Origin: Azadirachta indica
Lineage: Eukaryota; Streptophyta; Magnoliopsida; Sapindales; Meliaceae
Assembly (NCBI GenBank): GCA_022749755.1
Contig: CM040443.1
Coordinates: 3,139,191 to 3,203,190 of the forward strand
Length of the DNA stretch: 64,000 bases
Direction: 5' to 3'
The notes under the pieces were generated by a model. That model was not told where the DNA came from, did not search any database, and worked only from the letters and a program-made list of their open reading frames with translations. Below, in pieces: positions 15,969 to 27,456 of this stretch. The position numbers and the translations under genes were made by a program. Numbering within the stretch: position 1 is the first letter of the stretch; each line of letters opens with the position of its first letter.

Positions 15969-17311
15969 TAGTATAATAACTTAACGTAATGTAAAAAAAA
16001 ACAAACTATGATTATGCCCATAAATAACTTATTGTCACACTTCAAAAGTATATTTCATTTTAATTGTTACATATATATTTTTAATTTTATTCAATTAAGA
16101 AAGATTAAATTATTCAAGAGAAAGAAGCACAACTGCAAGTTTCCCTTGACATCTCAATTAAAAAAAAGCAAAGAAAAGATAATTGTTAATGTAACTTAAT
16201 AATTTCATAAATAAAAGTTTAATAAGTATTCAACAATGAATAATTTATTTAACAAACCACTATTATTTTAAGCAATGAAAGAAAAACATTCAACCATAAA
16301 ATAATATATTTCAATATAACGTTAGGAATAAAATAGAGAAATAGTACTAAAGAATTATGATAAATTTTAAATAAAAGGCATCGAAACTTCATCAACATAC
16401 CAAGCTTTCTGACATGTTTAGAGAATAAGTAACAATTTTGAAAAAGTTCTTTTTTATCTTACTTCCAAATTCTAATTCAATTCAACCTACATTGAAAAAC
16501 AAAAAACAAAATTCAATAAATTCTAAACAAAAATAAAATAAAATAAATTAAAAAGACTATTGAGAGTGATGATATAAATTTTTAGTTCAATTTATTACTT
16601 CGTTCTATCTCTTTGTTCTTATAGCTCTCTTAACTTTTTAATTTAGTTTTCCCCCATTTTCAACAAGTAGTCATATTTAACTATATATTTTGAATTGCTC
16701 ATGTACAACAAAATAAAAAGAAAACACATTTTTTAAACATTACAATTTTTTTTATAAGAATAGAAAAATAAGTGTAACGAGAAAGTAGTACTTAAACATA
16801 ATAAACATTATAGATTAAAAAAAGAAAGAAGTACATCTACAAAAGGGAAAAAAAGGCCATAACACTACTAGTATCAAGTCAAGGCAGCAATAAATAATGG
16901 TGAGTAAAATATTAGTGAAACACAAACAATAAGTAAAATATCAATAAAAGACAAACCATAGCAAATAAAATATAAATAAAATAAAATAACAAGTAAATGT
17001 ACTTTGTAAATTTAAACAATAATAAGTAAAAATATATAAATAAAACACAAAAGTAAGTGGTCAAATTTGCAAAGTACCCATAACAAACTAGTGAAGCACA
17101 ACATCTAGTAAGAGAGAATTATCGTTAAATTGTATAGACTCTTTTCTCATCTTCTTTTAGTGATAGTATGGGTTATTTGTAATTGAGTAAGGAATGCCAA
17201 AAGTTTTTTCTTTAAGAGAGATAATAAGAAGCAAAAGAAAACACATGAGGTGAGGGAAGGGGAGTGTTTTGAGGATTTATTTATTGAGAGGAAAGAGAAA
17301 AAAAGAAAAAT

Positions 17312-17443
17312 AATTTGTTAAATAATTTTACAAGAATCTTTTATATTTCTTTAATGCAATCTTAGACATTGGTACATACTTAATCTAAGGGTGGTGGTTT
17401 GATATAAGATTTTGTGTAAAAAAAGAAACTGTTGATCTTGTCT
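17312..17443. repeat. Right terminal inverted repeat of the MULE
   Basis: Inverse partner of 11208-11340; contains CTTAATCTAAGGGTG and TCTTTTATATTTCTTTAATG. A TG dinucleotide run (17449-17467) follows just outside. Confidence 0.8.
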
Positions 17444-17466
17444 ATATATGTATGTGTGTGTGTGTG

Positions 17467-17765
17467 TAATAAGAAAAAGGCAAGCCAATCTGGATCTATT
17501 TGAAAACTAACAATTCATTTACTTCACTTTACTGGCAGAACATAATTATTAATAATTATCGTGTATCTTGTCAACAAGATTGGAAAAACAAATTATTATT
17601 GTTCCATTTTGGTACAACAGAAGGTCAAAAGCTCATTATAAGCAGTGTACCTAATTTAATAGAATTTTAGGCTTCTTTAATCTATTAAGAGGTTCATATT
17701 GCAAGTTTTGTCCAATATAAGAACGTTTAGATTATTTGATAGTCATGTGATATACAGTAAGATAC
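17467..17765. repeat. Direct repeat, copy 1 (3' flank of an SDR copy)
   Basis: AATAAGAAAAAGGCAAG at the start, AATAATTATCGTGTATC in the middle and TTTGATAGTCATGTGATA at the end all recur in the same order at 18378-18672. The spacing is about 911 bp. It appears to be the 3' flank of the SDR copy to the right, duplicated. Confidence 0.75.
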
Positions 17766-18197
17766 AACATTATATATCACAAGCTATACAAATTGTAGAA
17801 TTTGTGGTCTATATTTGATAATTCATACAGTATATTAGGATGTACTAAAGCAGTTAAGGGTACAGCTCGTTAGGGGTGTAAGGGGGTGAAACGCCCTTTG
17901 CTAGGGGCCGGGAGGCAACATCCCCACTTGTTTATGGTCTTATATATGTGTATGTATATTATTATATGGGTTTGTTTTTACTATTTAGGCCTATTCTAAC
18001 TCGAAGCCTAAACCCGACCCAAACTTGGAATATATATTTAGACATTTAGAGTAAAGCTTATACTGTTCTCTTCATCTTAGTGAAATTGCCGCTTTCTCTC
18101 CTGTACTTTTTCCTCTAAAATTATCAGAAGTTTTCCATATAAATTCGATGTTCTTTGTGATTTCTTTTGTTTTCTATTTGCTTGGTTGGTTTATAGA

Positions 18198-18345
18198 GAT
18201 ATGAATGGATAGTTTTCAAACAAAAGAGGTCTATACTTTTTAGGAAAAAAATTGTCTAAGAGGATTTTCATTGGGTAATAGTGTTAACCAAACAAGACCT
18301 TTTCCACTGTCTCCAATAGTTTATAGACCGTTGTTAAAGGTTATA
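18198..18345 (-). pseudogene. SDR exon-5 tail, duplicated fragment
   Basis: On the minus strand this matches the last 45 or so codons of the SDR family exon 5, compare 18720-18850 and 25440-25570. The plus-strand marks are GATAGTTTTCAAACAAAAGA, then ATTTTCATTGGGTAATAGTG and CAAGACCTTTTCC. It lies downstream of direct repeat copy 1, so it belongs to a small tandem duplication of the 3' end of the neighbouring SDR pseudogene. Confidence 0.65.
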
Positions 18346-18377
18346 TTTTTTTTGAAAATTTTCTAATATATACATAT

Positions 18378-18672
18378 AATAAGAAAAAGGCAAGTCGATT
18401 TGAATCTATTTGAAAATTCATATACTGTGTACTTCACTTTATTGACGAGATGTAATTGTTAATAATTATCGTGTATCCCATAAGTGAGATTGGACAAATA
18501 GATTATTATTGTTTCATTTTGGTATAATAGAAGAACAAAATGCCCATCATAGGCAGTGTACCTCGTATAATAGAACTTTGGGCTTCCTCAAGTTGTTAAG
18601 AGGCTCATATTGCAAGTTTCGTTCAACATAAAAAGGTTAAGGTTATTTGATAGTCATGTGATAAATAGCAGC
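18378..18672. repeat. Direct repeat, copy 2
   Basis: Partner of 17467-17765, immediately 3' of the SDR pseudogene that ends near 18700. Confidence 0.75.
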
Positions 18673-18699
18673 ATATAATGCTTGATTTTTTTTATACAA

Positions 18700-21529
18700 A
18701 AATATGATTTGATAGTTTTCAAATAAAAAGGAGGTCTCTGCTTTCTAAGAAAAAAATCGTCTAAAAGGATTGTCATTGGCAGCAACACTAACTACATAGG
18801 ACCTTCTGCACCATCTTGAATAGTTAATAAACCATTGTTGAAGCTCGTATTTAATTTGACATAGCAAGGGCAAATACAGTTTATGAGAAAAGTGGGGTAC
18901 TTCTCGGCTATGATCCTAGTGTAGGCATTAAAGTTGCTTTTGATATTATGTAAGCAGAAAAAGAAGCAGGCCATCCTTTGGTCTTTGGAGAACCTTCTTT
19001 GAAATTATTTGCATACTTGTTTAAGACCTCCTCTACTTTCTCTTTTGTAAGATTCTAGACGCCGTTTAACACTCTTATAGCCTATTCATCTATTGTGTAA
19101 TTCTAAAACAAGATGAGAGACATAAATTTTAATCAATTTGCATATTATTAATGCGGTAAAATATATAACCTTGGTAAAGTGGAGTTCTAGTGATCTGGTG
19201 TCCAAGGTGAGTGTTAATGCCCAATTAATCGTTTAAGCTCAACATTCCATACTCGACTTGACCTTGGTCTCCCTCTAAGGAGGTCTCCAAAATGCTCTTC
19301 TATATTCTATAGGGCCACTAGCCAAATTATAGTATGCCTTCCTCATCTTGCATCCTTGTTGATCTTGAACTTGAGCTAGACACTTAAAATACAACAAAGA
19401 ACACGATTAAAAGAGAGACGCTAAAGATTTTCCAACGAGCCCACTATAATGCTTAAGTTAATACCTTGAGGGAGTGAATTATGGGTTTGACTTTTATAGC
19501 TCAAAAAGAAAAACACATAGCGTACTATAGAGGATGAACGGAGTCAACAAAGAGAGCACAAAAAGGGCGAAAATAAAGTAAAGGAGGTCCCTTGAGCTTC
19601 AATAATAGAGACATAAATAGTTTACGAACCATAAAAAACCATTATCAATGATATGTTTAGGGTAATTGATGAACCTATGAATAAAACAAAGAGTCTTCTT
19701 ATTTTGCAAGGAGGAAAAATGATAAGACTTTCCCTTTTAGTCAAAGAAACATTTTTTGACTTATGATTGGTTGGAGAAAGTTACCCTTGTTTATCCATTT
19801 TTCCTTTCCCTTAGTTTTCACAATTTGAAACCGTGGCTTAGAGCTAAGACCAAGGACACGTGGTAAGCTATGTTTGGTCTTTATTACCTTATCTAAGTAT
19901 ATGCCATGTGACATGGTCCAATTAGTCGAGGAGATTACTTTATTCTTTTTGTACTTATAATAGAAGTTGGTTTGCTCTCATTTGTAGTCCCTTAAACATT
20001 GCTTGATTATCTTATCCTTTTCGTATACATAGCGGAAGTTGGTTTGCTCTCATTTGTGATCTTTTAAACATTGCTACGTTAGGTGGGTTCCATTCTTAGC
20101 TTCCTAAGAGTTGAAATGTCTCTCCTACTCAGGCGACCACTTATGACTATTGCACTGACAACATCAAGTGGTCCTCCAAATGAGTTATAAACCTTGGAGG
20201 ACTTTTACCTTTTTTATTGAGGACTTTGGAGACCGAATCACTTGATATCTGAAATTATATCAAAGTGGTGTTCACTCACTCTATCTTTTCCATTATGGAC
20301 CATTGGTTATGGCCACGTGACACCTCTTATGTGAATACCTTTAATTTTATGAGGTAGAATTCTGCCTCAGTAGATATCTCTTGTCAGACGGATTTCGACA
20401 TGAGCAGATCATTCCATAGCTATAGAGTACTGTGAACTTACGTACCGCCATGTGTCTAACTCATTTTTATCCTATAATACATATAATGTTTATGAAGCTG
20501 GGGTTTCTTCTTATAAAGTGATCATTTCAAAGGAAAGCAATATCCACTATTCTAATTCTTAACCAAATTATGTCGTATAATTAACTTTATTTAACAAAGG
20601 CCACAAATTGATATTTTACGAGTAACTTTCCTGCAGAAGAAGGAACATTAACAATTTGGTGCATTAGATAACTGGAGGGGACTCAATGCTTCACACATTC
20701 TCTTCGCACCATAGTAATTTGTTTCAATGCATTTTGAAACTAACTCACAAGTTTCGGTTGATATTTCATTCCATGTGATTGGCACACTATCCTGCATCTC
20801 CAAGAAATAACTTAATTTTAATGGTAGTGGTACTGTAATTGAAAATTCAATTCTCTATTAAGATCATATAATATATATGTAGAGAAGTACCTTGACAAAA
20901 CGTGATAAAGCATCAACATCCACAATGACCACTAATCGCGGCATTATTCACCTGAAAAAATGTACAAATTGCTCATCTATCAGTTTGCAATGAATCAAAA
21001 CCAGTCAAATCATAACCAAGAAAAACTATTTGATTCTTATGGTTTTAACCAATGCATCTAATTGCTGTGCTTTTAGAGCGCACCATCCCAGACTAAGCCC
21101 AAAACCGCTCTAAAAATTTCAAGAACTGTATATATATACATATGTATATATATATATAATATTGAATCATACCAAAATATCAAGCTAGCTTCCCAAATTT
21201 GCATTTAAAGAAATCTCCTAGAGAGTCAACATTAACAACATCCGCAACATTTGGCTGATGAAAAATCACATTATGATAGCTAGACTGTTGAGTTTTTCAA
21301 CAGCTTCCTGACCCCTATATATTCTCATCCCTTGCTGGTAACACGACACTGATTCCATTTGAAACTAATTGCCTACAGATCCCAAATGCAATTCCCTTAT
21401 TTACTCTTGTAACAACCTAATTCCTAAAGATAGAAACTTAGTAGTACATCAAGATGGAAAACATTTTTCATGATAGCATGAGACATTAGGAGAAGAACAA
21501 AAAGGAATTCTCTTCGTTACTTCTTCCAT
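18700..21529 (-). pseudogene. SDR family pseudogene 1, five exons recognisable
   Basis: All five family exons can be traced on the minus strand: exon 1 21529-21510 (MEEVTKR), exon 2 about 21420-21173, exon 3 20951-20891, exon 4 about 20791-20620 ([13 protein letters not shown]) and exon 5 19102-18700. Lesions are many. Exon 1 lacks a GT donor (reads AATTCC), exon 2 has indels and a degraded 5' end, and exon 5 has several stops. Intron 4 holds a 1.3-kb solo LTR. The intact family is NADPH-dependent SDR (about 295 aa). This copy cannot make an enzyme. Confidence 0.85.
19146..20479 (-). mobile_element. Solo LTR (family 1) in intron 4 of SDR pseudogene 1
   Basis: A 1.33-kb stretch homologous, in opposite orientation, to 34908-36436. 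Shared marks are TTTATAACTCATTTGGAGGACC, read here inverted, plus GTGGCCATAACC and TTCTTTGTTGTA. The perfect 5-bp repeat CATAT flanks it at 19141-19145 and 20480-20484. The ends read TA...TA here instead of the TG...CA of the other copy, which fits C-to-T decay. No internal retroelement genes or second LTR are present, so a solo LTR left by recombination is the best reading. Confidence 0.75.
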
Positions 21530-23294
21530 TGATACTGATGATGAATTTAGAAATGGTGTAGTAAGGATGAGACGAGAAACTAAGAGTCTAGACTTGAGAG
21601 AAAGTTTAAAGATAAGATGAGTAATTAAAAGCGCCGAATAAAATTGACAGGATTAGAGGAATATGGACAAATCAGCCTTCTAGAGTGGTGCAACACAGAT
21701 AATTTGGTATAGATTTTATAAATGATTTTTTCTTTTTCTAAAAGTAAAGATTGGTAAATTTCACCACACAAAGAGCCCCACGTTAATCATATATATAGCC
21801 CTTAAAACTTCGTTCATCATCATCATATATACATATATTATGTTTCTCTCAGCTTATATCAACCTTAATTAATTTTTTGTATCCATGATAGGAAATTAGT
21901 GACCATCTTTACTTTTAATTCCTATCACTTTTTTCTTCTATAATACGTGAAAGTCTACAACACTCATGTCATGTAATAACCTAATTTTACAAAAATTTTG
22001 GCTGAATTTTTCTTGTAATGTAAATACACGCCAAATTTATGGATCGAAAAATTTTAAAATTTCATTCTACACACTTAATACACTTTAGTATAAGTGTATT
22101 AGGAGTGTGTAGAATGAAATTAGTATTATATAATTAGTATTATATAATCATACTATAACTATATAATATGCATTTACACAACTATAATCACACAGTACTG
22201 CTTCAAAGATCTATTTACTATTACAAACTCAAAAAATACAAAATCATCCTCTTGAAAAAAGCAATTGTCTCTTATCTATTATGTCTCTATTATTAACAAA
22301 AACTTGGAAAAGTAGAGTTGAGGTAATACTCAAAAGATATTTGTATGCAAGCAGTTTTATGAATTAAAAATGGACAAATTTTTATATGAAATAATTTCTA
22401 ATTTCCAACTAATAAAATATCAAGACAATTTTAAAATCAATATTCATAAAAATAATATGAACACATTTATTCTTTTATTATAAAAATTTGTAATTAATTC
22501 ATTTTATGAATACGTTTTGGGCATTATTCTTGGGATCTACCAAATGTACTTTTAGGGCACTATTTCCAGGGATTATGATGTATATTTCATCTTTGCGGGC
22601 TTTCACTATGAGACTAAAATCACATCCTAAAGTTATCGGTACTACATCAACCATGGCCATCATATTTTTATTTACCAAATTATTTCATGTCCATATTTCT
22701 ATTATCATAATAACATTTACAAATTGTGAAAACATAATATTTTTATAAAAATTATTCATTTAAAAATATAAATGTGTTGACACACTTTTCTCATTGTCTG
22801 TGTAAAGATAATATTCATATGAAAGTTAGTATTTAAACCCGATTCAGAAAACAATCAATTGGATCAATGCATAATAGTTCAAAAATTTTATAAATATTCA
22901 CTTAAACTTTAGATGAAATAAAACACCATATTTTTTAATTTTAAAACCAAAATCATATATGAATATAAATGCCTACTTAAGTATTGTACAATAATTTTTA
23001 TTTCTCTACTGACTTTTTTCTTTCCTTTGAATCACTCACTAATATCAATTTAGTAATAATAAATAGTGACCCAAAATTTAATTATCTAAGGAAATATACC
23101 ATTAACACATATCAATATTCTCGTCAAATAAGTTTTTAAAGCTAAATCATATAATATAATTTACTAAAATTTAAATTCAAAATATCACAAAACATAAATC
23201 CTAATAGGTTTTATACATGTTTTTTTCCTTCTTTTCCCTCTTTTTTCCTTCTTCTCCTTGGTTTTCTTCTTTTCCTTTTCTGTTTTTTTCTCTC
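21530..23294. other. AT-rich spacer with SDR promoter remnant
   Basis: Upstream region of SDR pseudogene 1, then AT-rich DNA with no gene. It holds the motif block ACAAAGAGCCCCACGT (about 21768), also seen upstream of other SDR copies, and the hairpin at 22057-22118. Confidence 0.5.
22057..22118. repeat. Near-perfect hairpin, possible MITE remnant
   Basis: AATTTCATTCTACACACT, then TAATACACTT, is followed after about 5 nt by its inverse: AAGTGTATTA, then GGAGTGTGTAGAATGAAATT. Arms are about 28 bp with one or two mismatches. It is too short to classify. Confidence 0.7.
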
Positions 23295-23528
23295 TATTAA
23301 TGATTTTTGATCTAGTAAAATCAATATCTTCATTTTGCTAGAATAATATCATTATATTTCTTACTTTATTGTGATCTCATTTTATGATTTATTTCCTTAT
23401 TTAATGTAATAATTAATGTAATATTTTATTTACATTTTGGATACCTTTGTAAGCTTATGTAAAGGCAAGTAATGTACGTTATTTAAATATATTATTAACG
23501 TTATTTAAATATATTATTATTTTTGACA
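23295..23528 (+). repeat. Left LTR of the TRIM element
   Basis: Matches 24105-24343: TTTTATGATTTATT, then TTATTTAATGTAATAATTAA and TATTATTATTTTTGACA. The first base pair reads TA instead of TG. Confidence 0.8.
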
Positions 23529-23545
23529 TGGTTTCAAAGCTAGGG
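23529..23545 (+). promoter_or_regulatory. Primer binding site of the TRIM element
   Basis: TGGTTTCAAAGCTAGGG directly abuts the LTR end and differs from the usual plant tRNA-iMet complement at two positions over the first twelve. Confidence 0.65.
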
Positions 23546-24104
23546 CTCTTTTGATTCTCTCTTGCATTGGTTTTCTCTTTAGCAAGTGCACTATTGTGGT
23601 ACAAGCGTTCCCACTTCTGTCGCTATATTTTGTTGTTAGTTAAAATTTGGTTTTACTTTTGTGGGTACTCTTACTCTGTACCCTTCCATGGTCATATCAT
23701 CACTCACCCTAAACTATTATTAGAGCTGGACCTTCCTGCAATGGTGGGCATCTGTGTTCCTTTGCGTTTTCTCGTCCCACATCACCAGTACTTCAGTCTC
23801 TTTTAAGCTCTTTCAAGATTCAGTTCTCTATTTTAGGATTTTTCTAGAGATGAGATATCTGTTTTAGTCTCTTGGGAGGCAAGAACTTTGATTTAGGATT
23901 TTTAGGAGCTGGGATATTTGTTTTAGGCCTTTCTGGGAGCTAGGATATCTGTTTTATGATCTTTCTCTTTTGAAAGTCAGTATCTCTATTTTTGATTCTT
24001 TTGAGAGTCTTTGTCCTTCGAACCTCATCTCAAAAGTTCTTTAATTTATGTTTATTCAATTTGCAAATTCAAATTTGCTTCTCCATCTTAAATCTAAGGG
24101 AGTT

Positions 24105-24343
24105 TGTTAATGATATTTGATCTAGCAAAATTAAATATAATATTTTCCAAATTTTGCTAAAATAATATTATTATATTTCCTATTTTACTACAATATCATT
24201 TTATGATTTATTTTCTTATTTAATGTAATAATTAATGTAATATTTTATTCATATTTAAGATACTTTTGTAAACTTATATAAAGAGTGAGTAATATACATT
24301 ATTTAAATATTCAAGAAATATAAATATATTATTATTTTTGACA
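24105..24343 (+). repeat. Right LTR of the TRIM element
   Basis: Partner of 23295-23528, better preserved at its ends (TG...CA). Confidence 0.8.
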
Positions 24344-24495
24344 CTTTCTTTTCTTCTCCTTTCTCTTTTCTTTCCTTTCTTCCTCCTCTCTCACAATTTT
24401 CTAATTTGGATTTCTAACAATGTTAATCTAGTAACATCCTGATACTCATTGCATACATATTTGGGTGTTAACCCATCTGATGTCACTTGTTAACA

Positions 24496-24939
24496 GGAGT
24501 GGACAAAGTCGGGTTCGGTTCGGTCTTTATAAAAATCGACCTGAACCAAAGTATTTACTTCAGTTTGGTTCGACTCTGAAGCTTCTTACTTTCAGTTTTG
24601 CTTCAACTTTGGTTTTAAGAAATTTATGAATATTATTATTTAATTTATTAATTTATTATAAAATTACAAAAAAAAAATAAATTTCAAAAATTACGAATTT
24701 TAACTTCTATTTTATATGTAAATTATGAAAATAAGTATAAATATTTTCACTCGTTTATAAATTATAAAATAATTAAAGGTTTAAAAGATATTTTATATTC
24801 GAGTTCAGGTCGGTTTTGGTTTTATCTGATCTCGAACCGAACTAATTAAAGTCAAACCGATATAAAATCGAGCTTATTTCTAATTGAACCGAACCGAATT
24901 GTTTTGGTTCGTTTTGGTTGGGCATTTTTGCCCAGTTCT
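24496..24939. mobile_element. hAT-like MITE with GGTTCGGTTCGG ends
   Basis: The left end GAGTGGACAAAGTCGGGTTC and the inverse of the right end GAACTGGGCAAAAATGCCC form a loose terminal inverted repeat, with inner GGTTCGGTTCGG pairing to CCGAACCGAA. It is flanked by ACTTGTTAACA (24485-24495) and ACTTGTCAACA (24940-24950), which includes a possible 8-bp hAT-type duplication. About 440 bp, non-coding. Confidence 0.65.
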
Positions 24940-25427
24940 ACTTGTCAACATCACATTCTTAGCCAATAACTCGAAGCCACCTTGTTTGTTTTTACTATTA
25001 TTATAAATAATAGAGATTTTTTTTTCTTTTTTGACCTTTGCATCGACCTATGAAAAAAAAAAAAATTTTACTTCTTAATACCACTCAAATTTTTATTATC
25101 TAATATTTCTATTTTTTTAAATGATAAACATATTCATTCATAATTAAATAATTCTTTTCTACAAAATTAAATATGTTAATTTCATAAATTCCAATTTTTT
25201 TTATCACCAGATAATATAATAAAAATGTATTCACATATATATGCTTTTCGAATAATAATAACATTTAGGTATTATAACTCACCTATTACATTATTTTTTA
25301 AAATTATTAATTAAAAGTTTAATTTAATAGTATACAACAAAGTGGCATTCAGTTTCACAAGCTAGGTAACTTTATTTTAAACGTTTACACACACGTACAT
25401 ATACGGGCATAGAGAGATGAATAGTTT

Positions 25428-27456
25428 TCAATCAAAAGAAGTCTCTTCTTTTCGAGAAAAGAATTGACCGGAAGGACCGTCATTAGGCAGTAGTGCTAAC
25501 CACACTGGACTTTCAGCACCTTCTTCAACGGTTAATTTGCCGGCGTTGTAGTTTATATCTGTTTTGACATAGCCAGGGCAAATGCAATTGATGCAGAAAT
25601 TTGGATACTTCTTTGCCAGGATCCTTGTGTAGGCATTCATAGCTGCTTTCGATAGTAGGTAACCAGACAATGAATGAGGCCATCCTTTAGTTTCTAGTAA
25701 ACCGTCTTTAAATTTGTTTAGATACTGGCTCAATACCTCATCCACTCTTTCTTCTGTAAGGTTCTCCGCATCACTAAAACACTTGTTTGGCCCATTCATA
25801 CGGTACATTCTGAAACAAAAGGATGAGAAACATAAGCGTTCACTTTTAAGGTTCCAGAGAACATGATCACATAAAAATATGAAACAAGAAGTACTTGAGA
25901 TCTTTCTAGTTCCAAATAATTATTAAGTGTTGTAAAATAATTATAAGGCTTTACTGGATACACAGAACTCCCCAAATTTGCTTCAAAAATTTAGCAGAAA
26001 TGGCTGAAAATAGTTGGTTGATTTTGCGTATGTAACTTAGTTTGCATGTGACACTATTAGCCAAGGAGGTTTCAGCTGGAAGTTATTTCAAATGGACGCA
26101 ACCTACCTATAGACTATAGTAACACACATCAACAGGCTTAATTCTTAACCAAATGACAGATAGTTTAATTTTTGGCAAAGGTTTGTAAAACTGTTTACCC
26201 GTAACTTTCCTCCAGAAGAGGAAACGTTTACAATTCTGGGTGCGTTGGATAACTGGAGGAGGGGAATTAGTGCTTCAACCATTCTCTTGGCACCATAGTA
26301 GTTTGTTTCAATGCACTTTTCAACTGACTCGTAAGTTTGAATTGCTATTTCTAACCAATTGTCCGGCACTCCATCCTGCATCATTGAGAAGAAAACACAC
26401 AGTCTCAGATGTGCCGTTCGTATAATGCTTCCAAACCAACAGTAGATTAGATACAAGGAAAGCATCTTGCACATATATGAATTAAGTCAGAAAGTACCTT
26501 GATAACATCAGCATCCAAACTGAATCCACCAATTGCTGCATTGTTCACCTTCCAAGAAGTCCACCATTTACATAATTCAGTTTATATATCAACCAAAACA
26601 GTAACATAATCAGGAAAACTGATAGATTCTTCTGGTACTTAGCAGACCTGAATTATGAATTCCTCTAATACATCAATTTAGCTTGTTGTGGGTTGGTTGC
26701 GCTTTCGTCAACCCACAAAACTAATCTACTAGTTCATACCGTTTATCTTCCAGTACTGAATCCACTCAATTTCAATCAAATGTAAGATTCTGACACTTAC
26801 TTACGGCACTATGATTTTGTCATCAGAATCAATTTTACCATAGTACAGCTTTGTTTTCGCTTTCTTTTCTTTTCTGCCCACATGAATAATTATAATCAGA
26901 TCATTGTAATTTTATCATGTTGTGAGGAAATCAACTGTTAGCAGTGATGTTATTGGCAGGTTAATAGAGGAATGGATAAGGGCTACAAAGGACAACCTAA
27001 GTATTTTACATTATATTACGAAGTACCATGCACCCACAGCTATGTTATGCTTAAAAAAGACGAGAAAATTTGGAGAAAGTGAAATTAAATCGTACCAATA
27101 TATCAAGCTTCCCAAATTGAAATTTGATGAAATCTGCTAGAGAGTGAACGCTAGCAGGGTCCGCCACATCTAGCTGATGAAAAATTACATTATCGTAGCC
27201 GGATTGTTTGAGTTTTTGAACAGCTTCCAGACCTCTGTTCTCATCTCTGGCTGTTAGCACCACCGTGACCCCATTTGAAGCAAATTGCCTACAGATTTCA
27301 AACCCAATTCCCTTATTTGCTCCTGTAACAACTGCAAGCCTGAACAGCGAAATTTTGTAAGCATGTCAGCATAGAAGACGTTGTAGAAACTAAAGCTAAA
27401 AGACCACGCACATGAAATAATAATGAAAAAGATGACCTCTTTGTTACTTCTTCCAT
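25428..27456 (-). pseudogene. SDR copy 2 (salutaridine/neomenthol dehydrogenase-like), one frameshift
   Basis: Exons on the minus strand, all with GT/AG: 27456-27437, 27339-27096, 26548-26498, 26375-26199, 25809-25428. Exons 1-4 are open and encode the NADPH-binding [12 protein letters not shown] (in place of NNAG), TNYYGAKR and NVSSSGG. Exon 5 has a one-base gain in a T run (plus-strand AAAA at 25776-25779, after NVPYEWAKQVF). The correct frame resumes with SDAENLTEERVDEVL, includes the catalytic [13 protein letters not shown] (YxxxK) and ends RKEETSFD. Without that base the product would be about 292 aa, the family length. It is the best preserved minus-strand copy. A recent pseudogene, a null allele or a sequence error are all possible. 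Confidence 0.85.

Larger units (their letters stand above)
11207..17445 (-). mobile_element. Decayed FAR1-type Mutator-like element (MULE)
   Basis: About 130 bp at the left end (11208-11340) recurs inverted at the right end (17312-17443). Shared parts include AAAATCTTA, then CACCCTTAGATTAAG, TAAGATT and CATTAAAGAAATATAAAAGA. Between the ends, the minus strand carries a broken transposase with a FAR1-like domain, a MULE catalytic region and a C-terminal zinc knuckle. The total of about 6.2 kb fits an autonomous-type Mutator-like element now inactive. The flanks are TA-rich on both sides, so the usual 9-bp target duplication cannot be assigned. Insertion was between the F-box gene and the SDR array. 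Confidence 0.82.
23295..24343 (+). mobile_element. TRIM-like miniature LTR retrotransposon
   Basis: Two similar terminal repeats (23295-23528 and 24105-24343) enclose 576 bp. The right LTR starts TGTTAATGATATTTGATCTA and ends TTATTTTTGACA, giving TG...CA. Directly after the left LTR is TGGTTTCAAAGCTAGG, close to the initiator-Met tRNA primer site TGGTATCAGAGC. Just before the right LTR is a purine stretch AAGGGAG. CTCTC and CTTTC flank the element, a near-match 5-bp target repeat. The internal part codes for no gag or pol, as in TRIM elements, which depend on other elements for movement. Confidence 0.8.

Noticed and set aside
17870..18060. GC-richer stretch (AGGGGGTGAAACGCCC) as an RNA gene or element end
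   Set aside because: No tRNA or known RNA fold could be recognised and no paired end was found.
23567..23806. 79-codon frame as a gene
   Set aside because: It is the internal region of the TRIM element and resembles no gag or pol domain.
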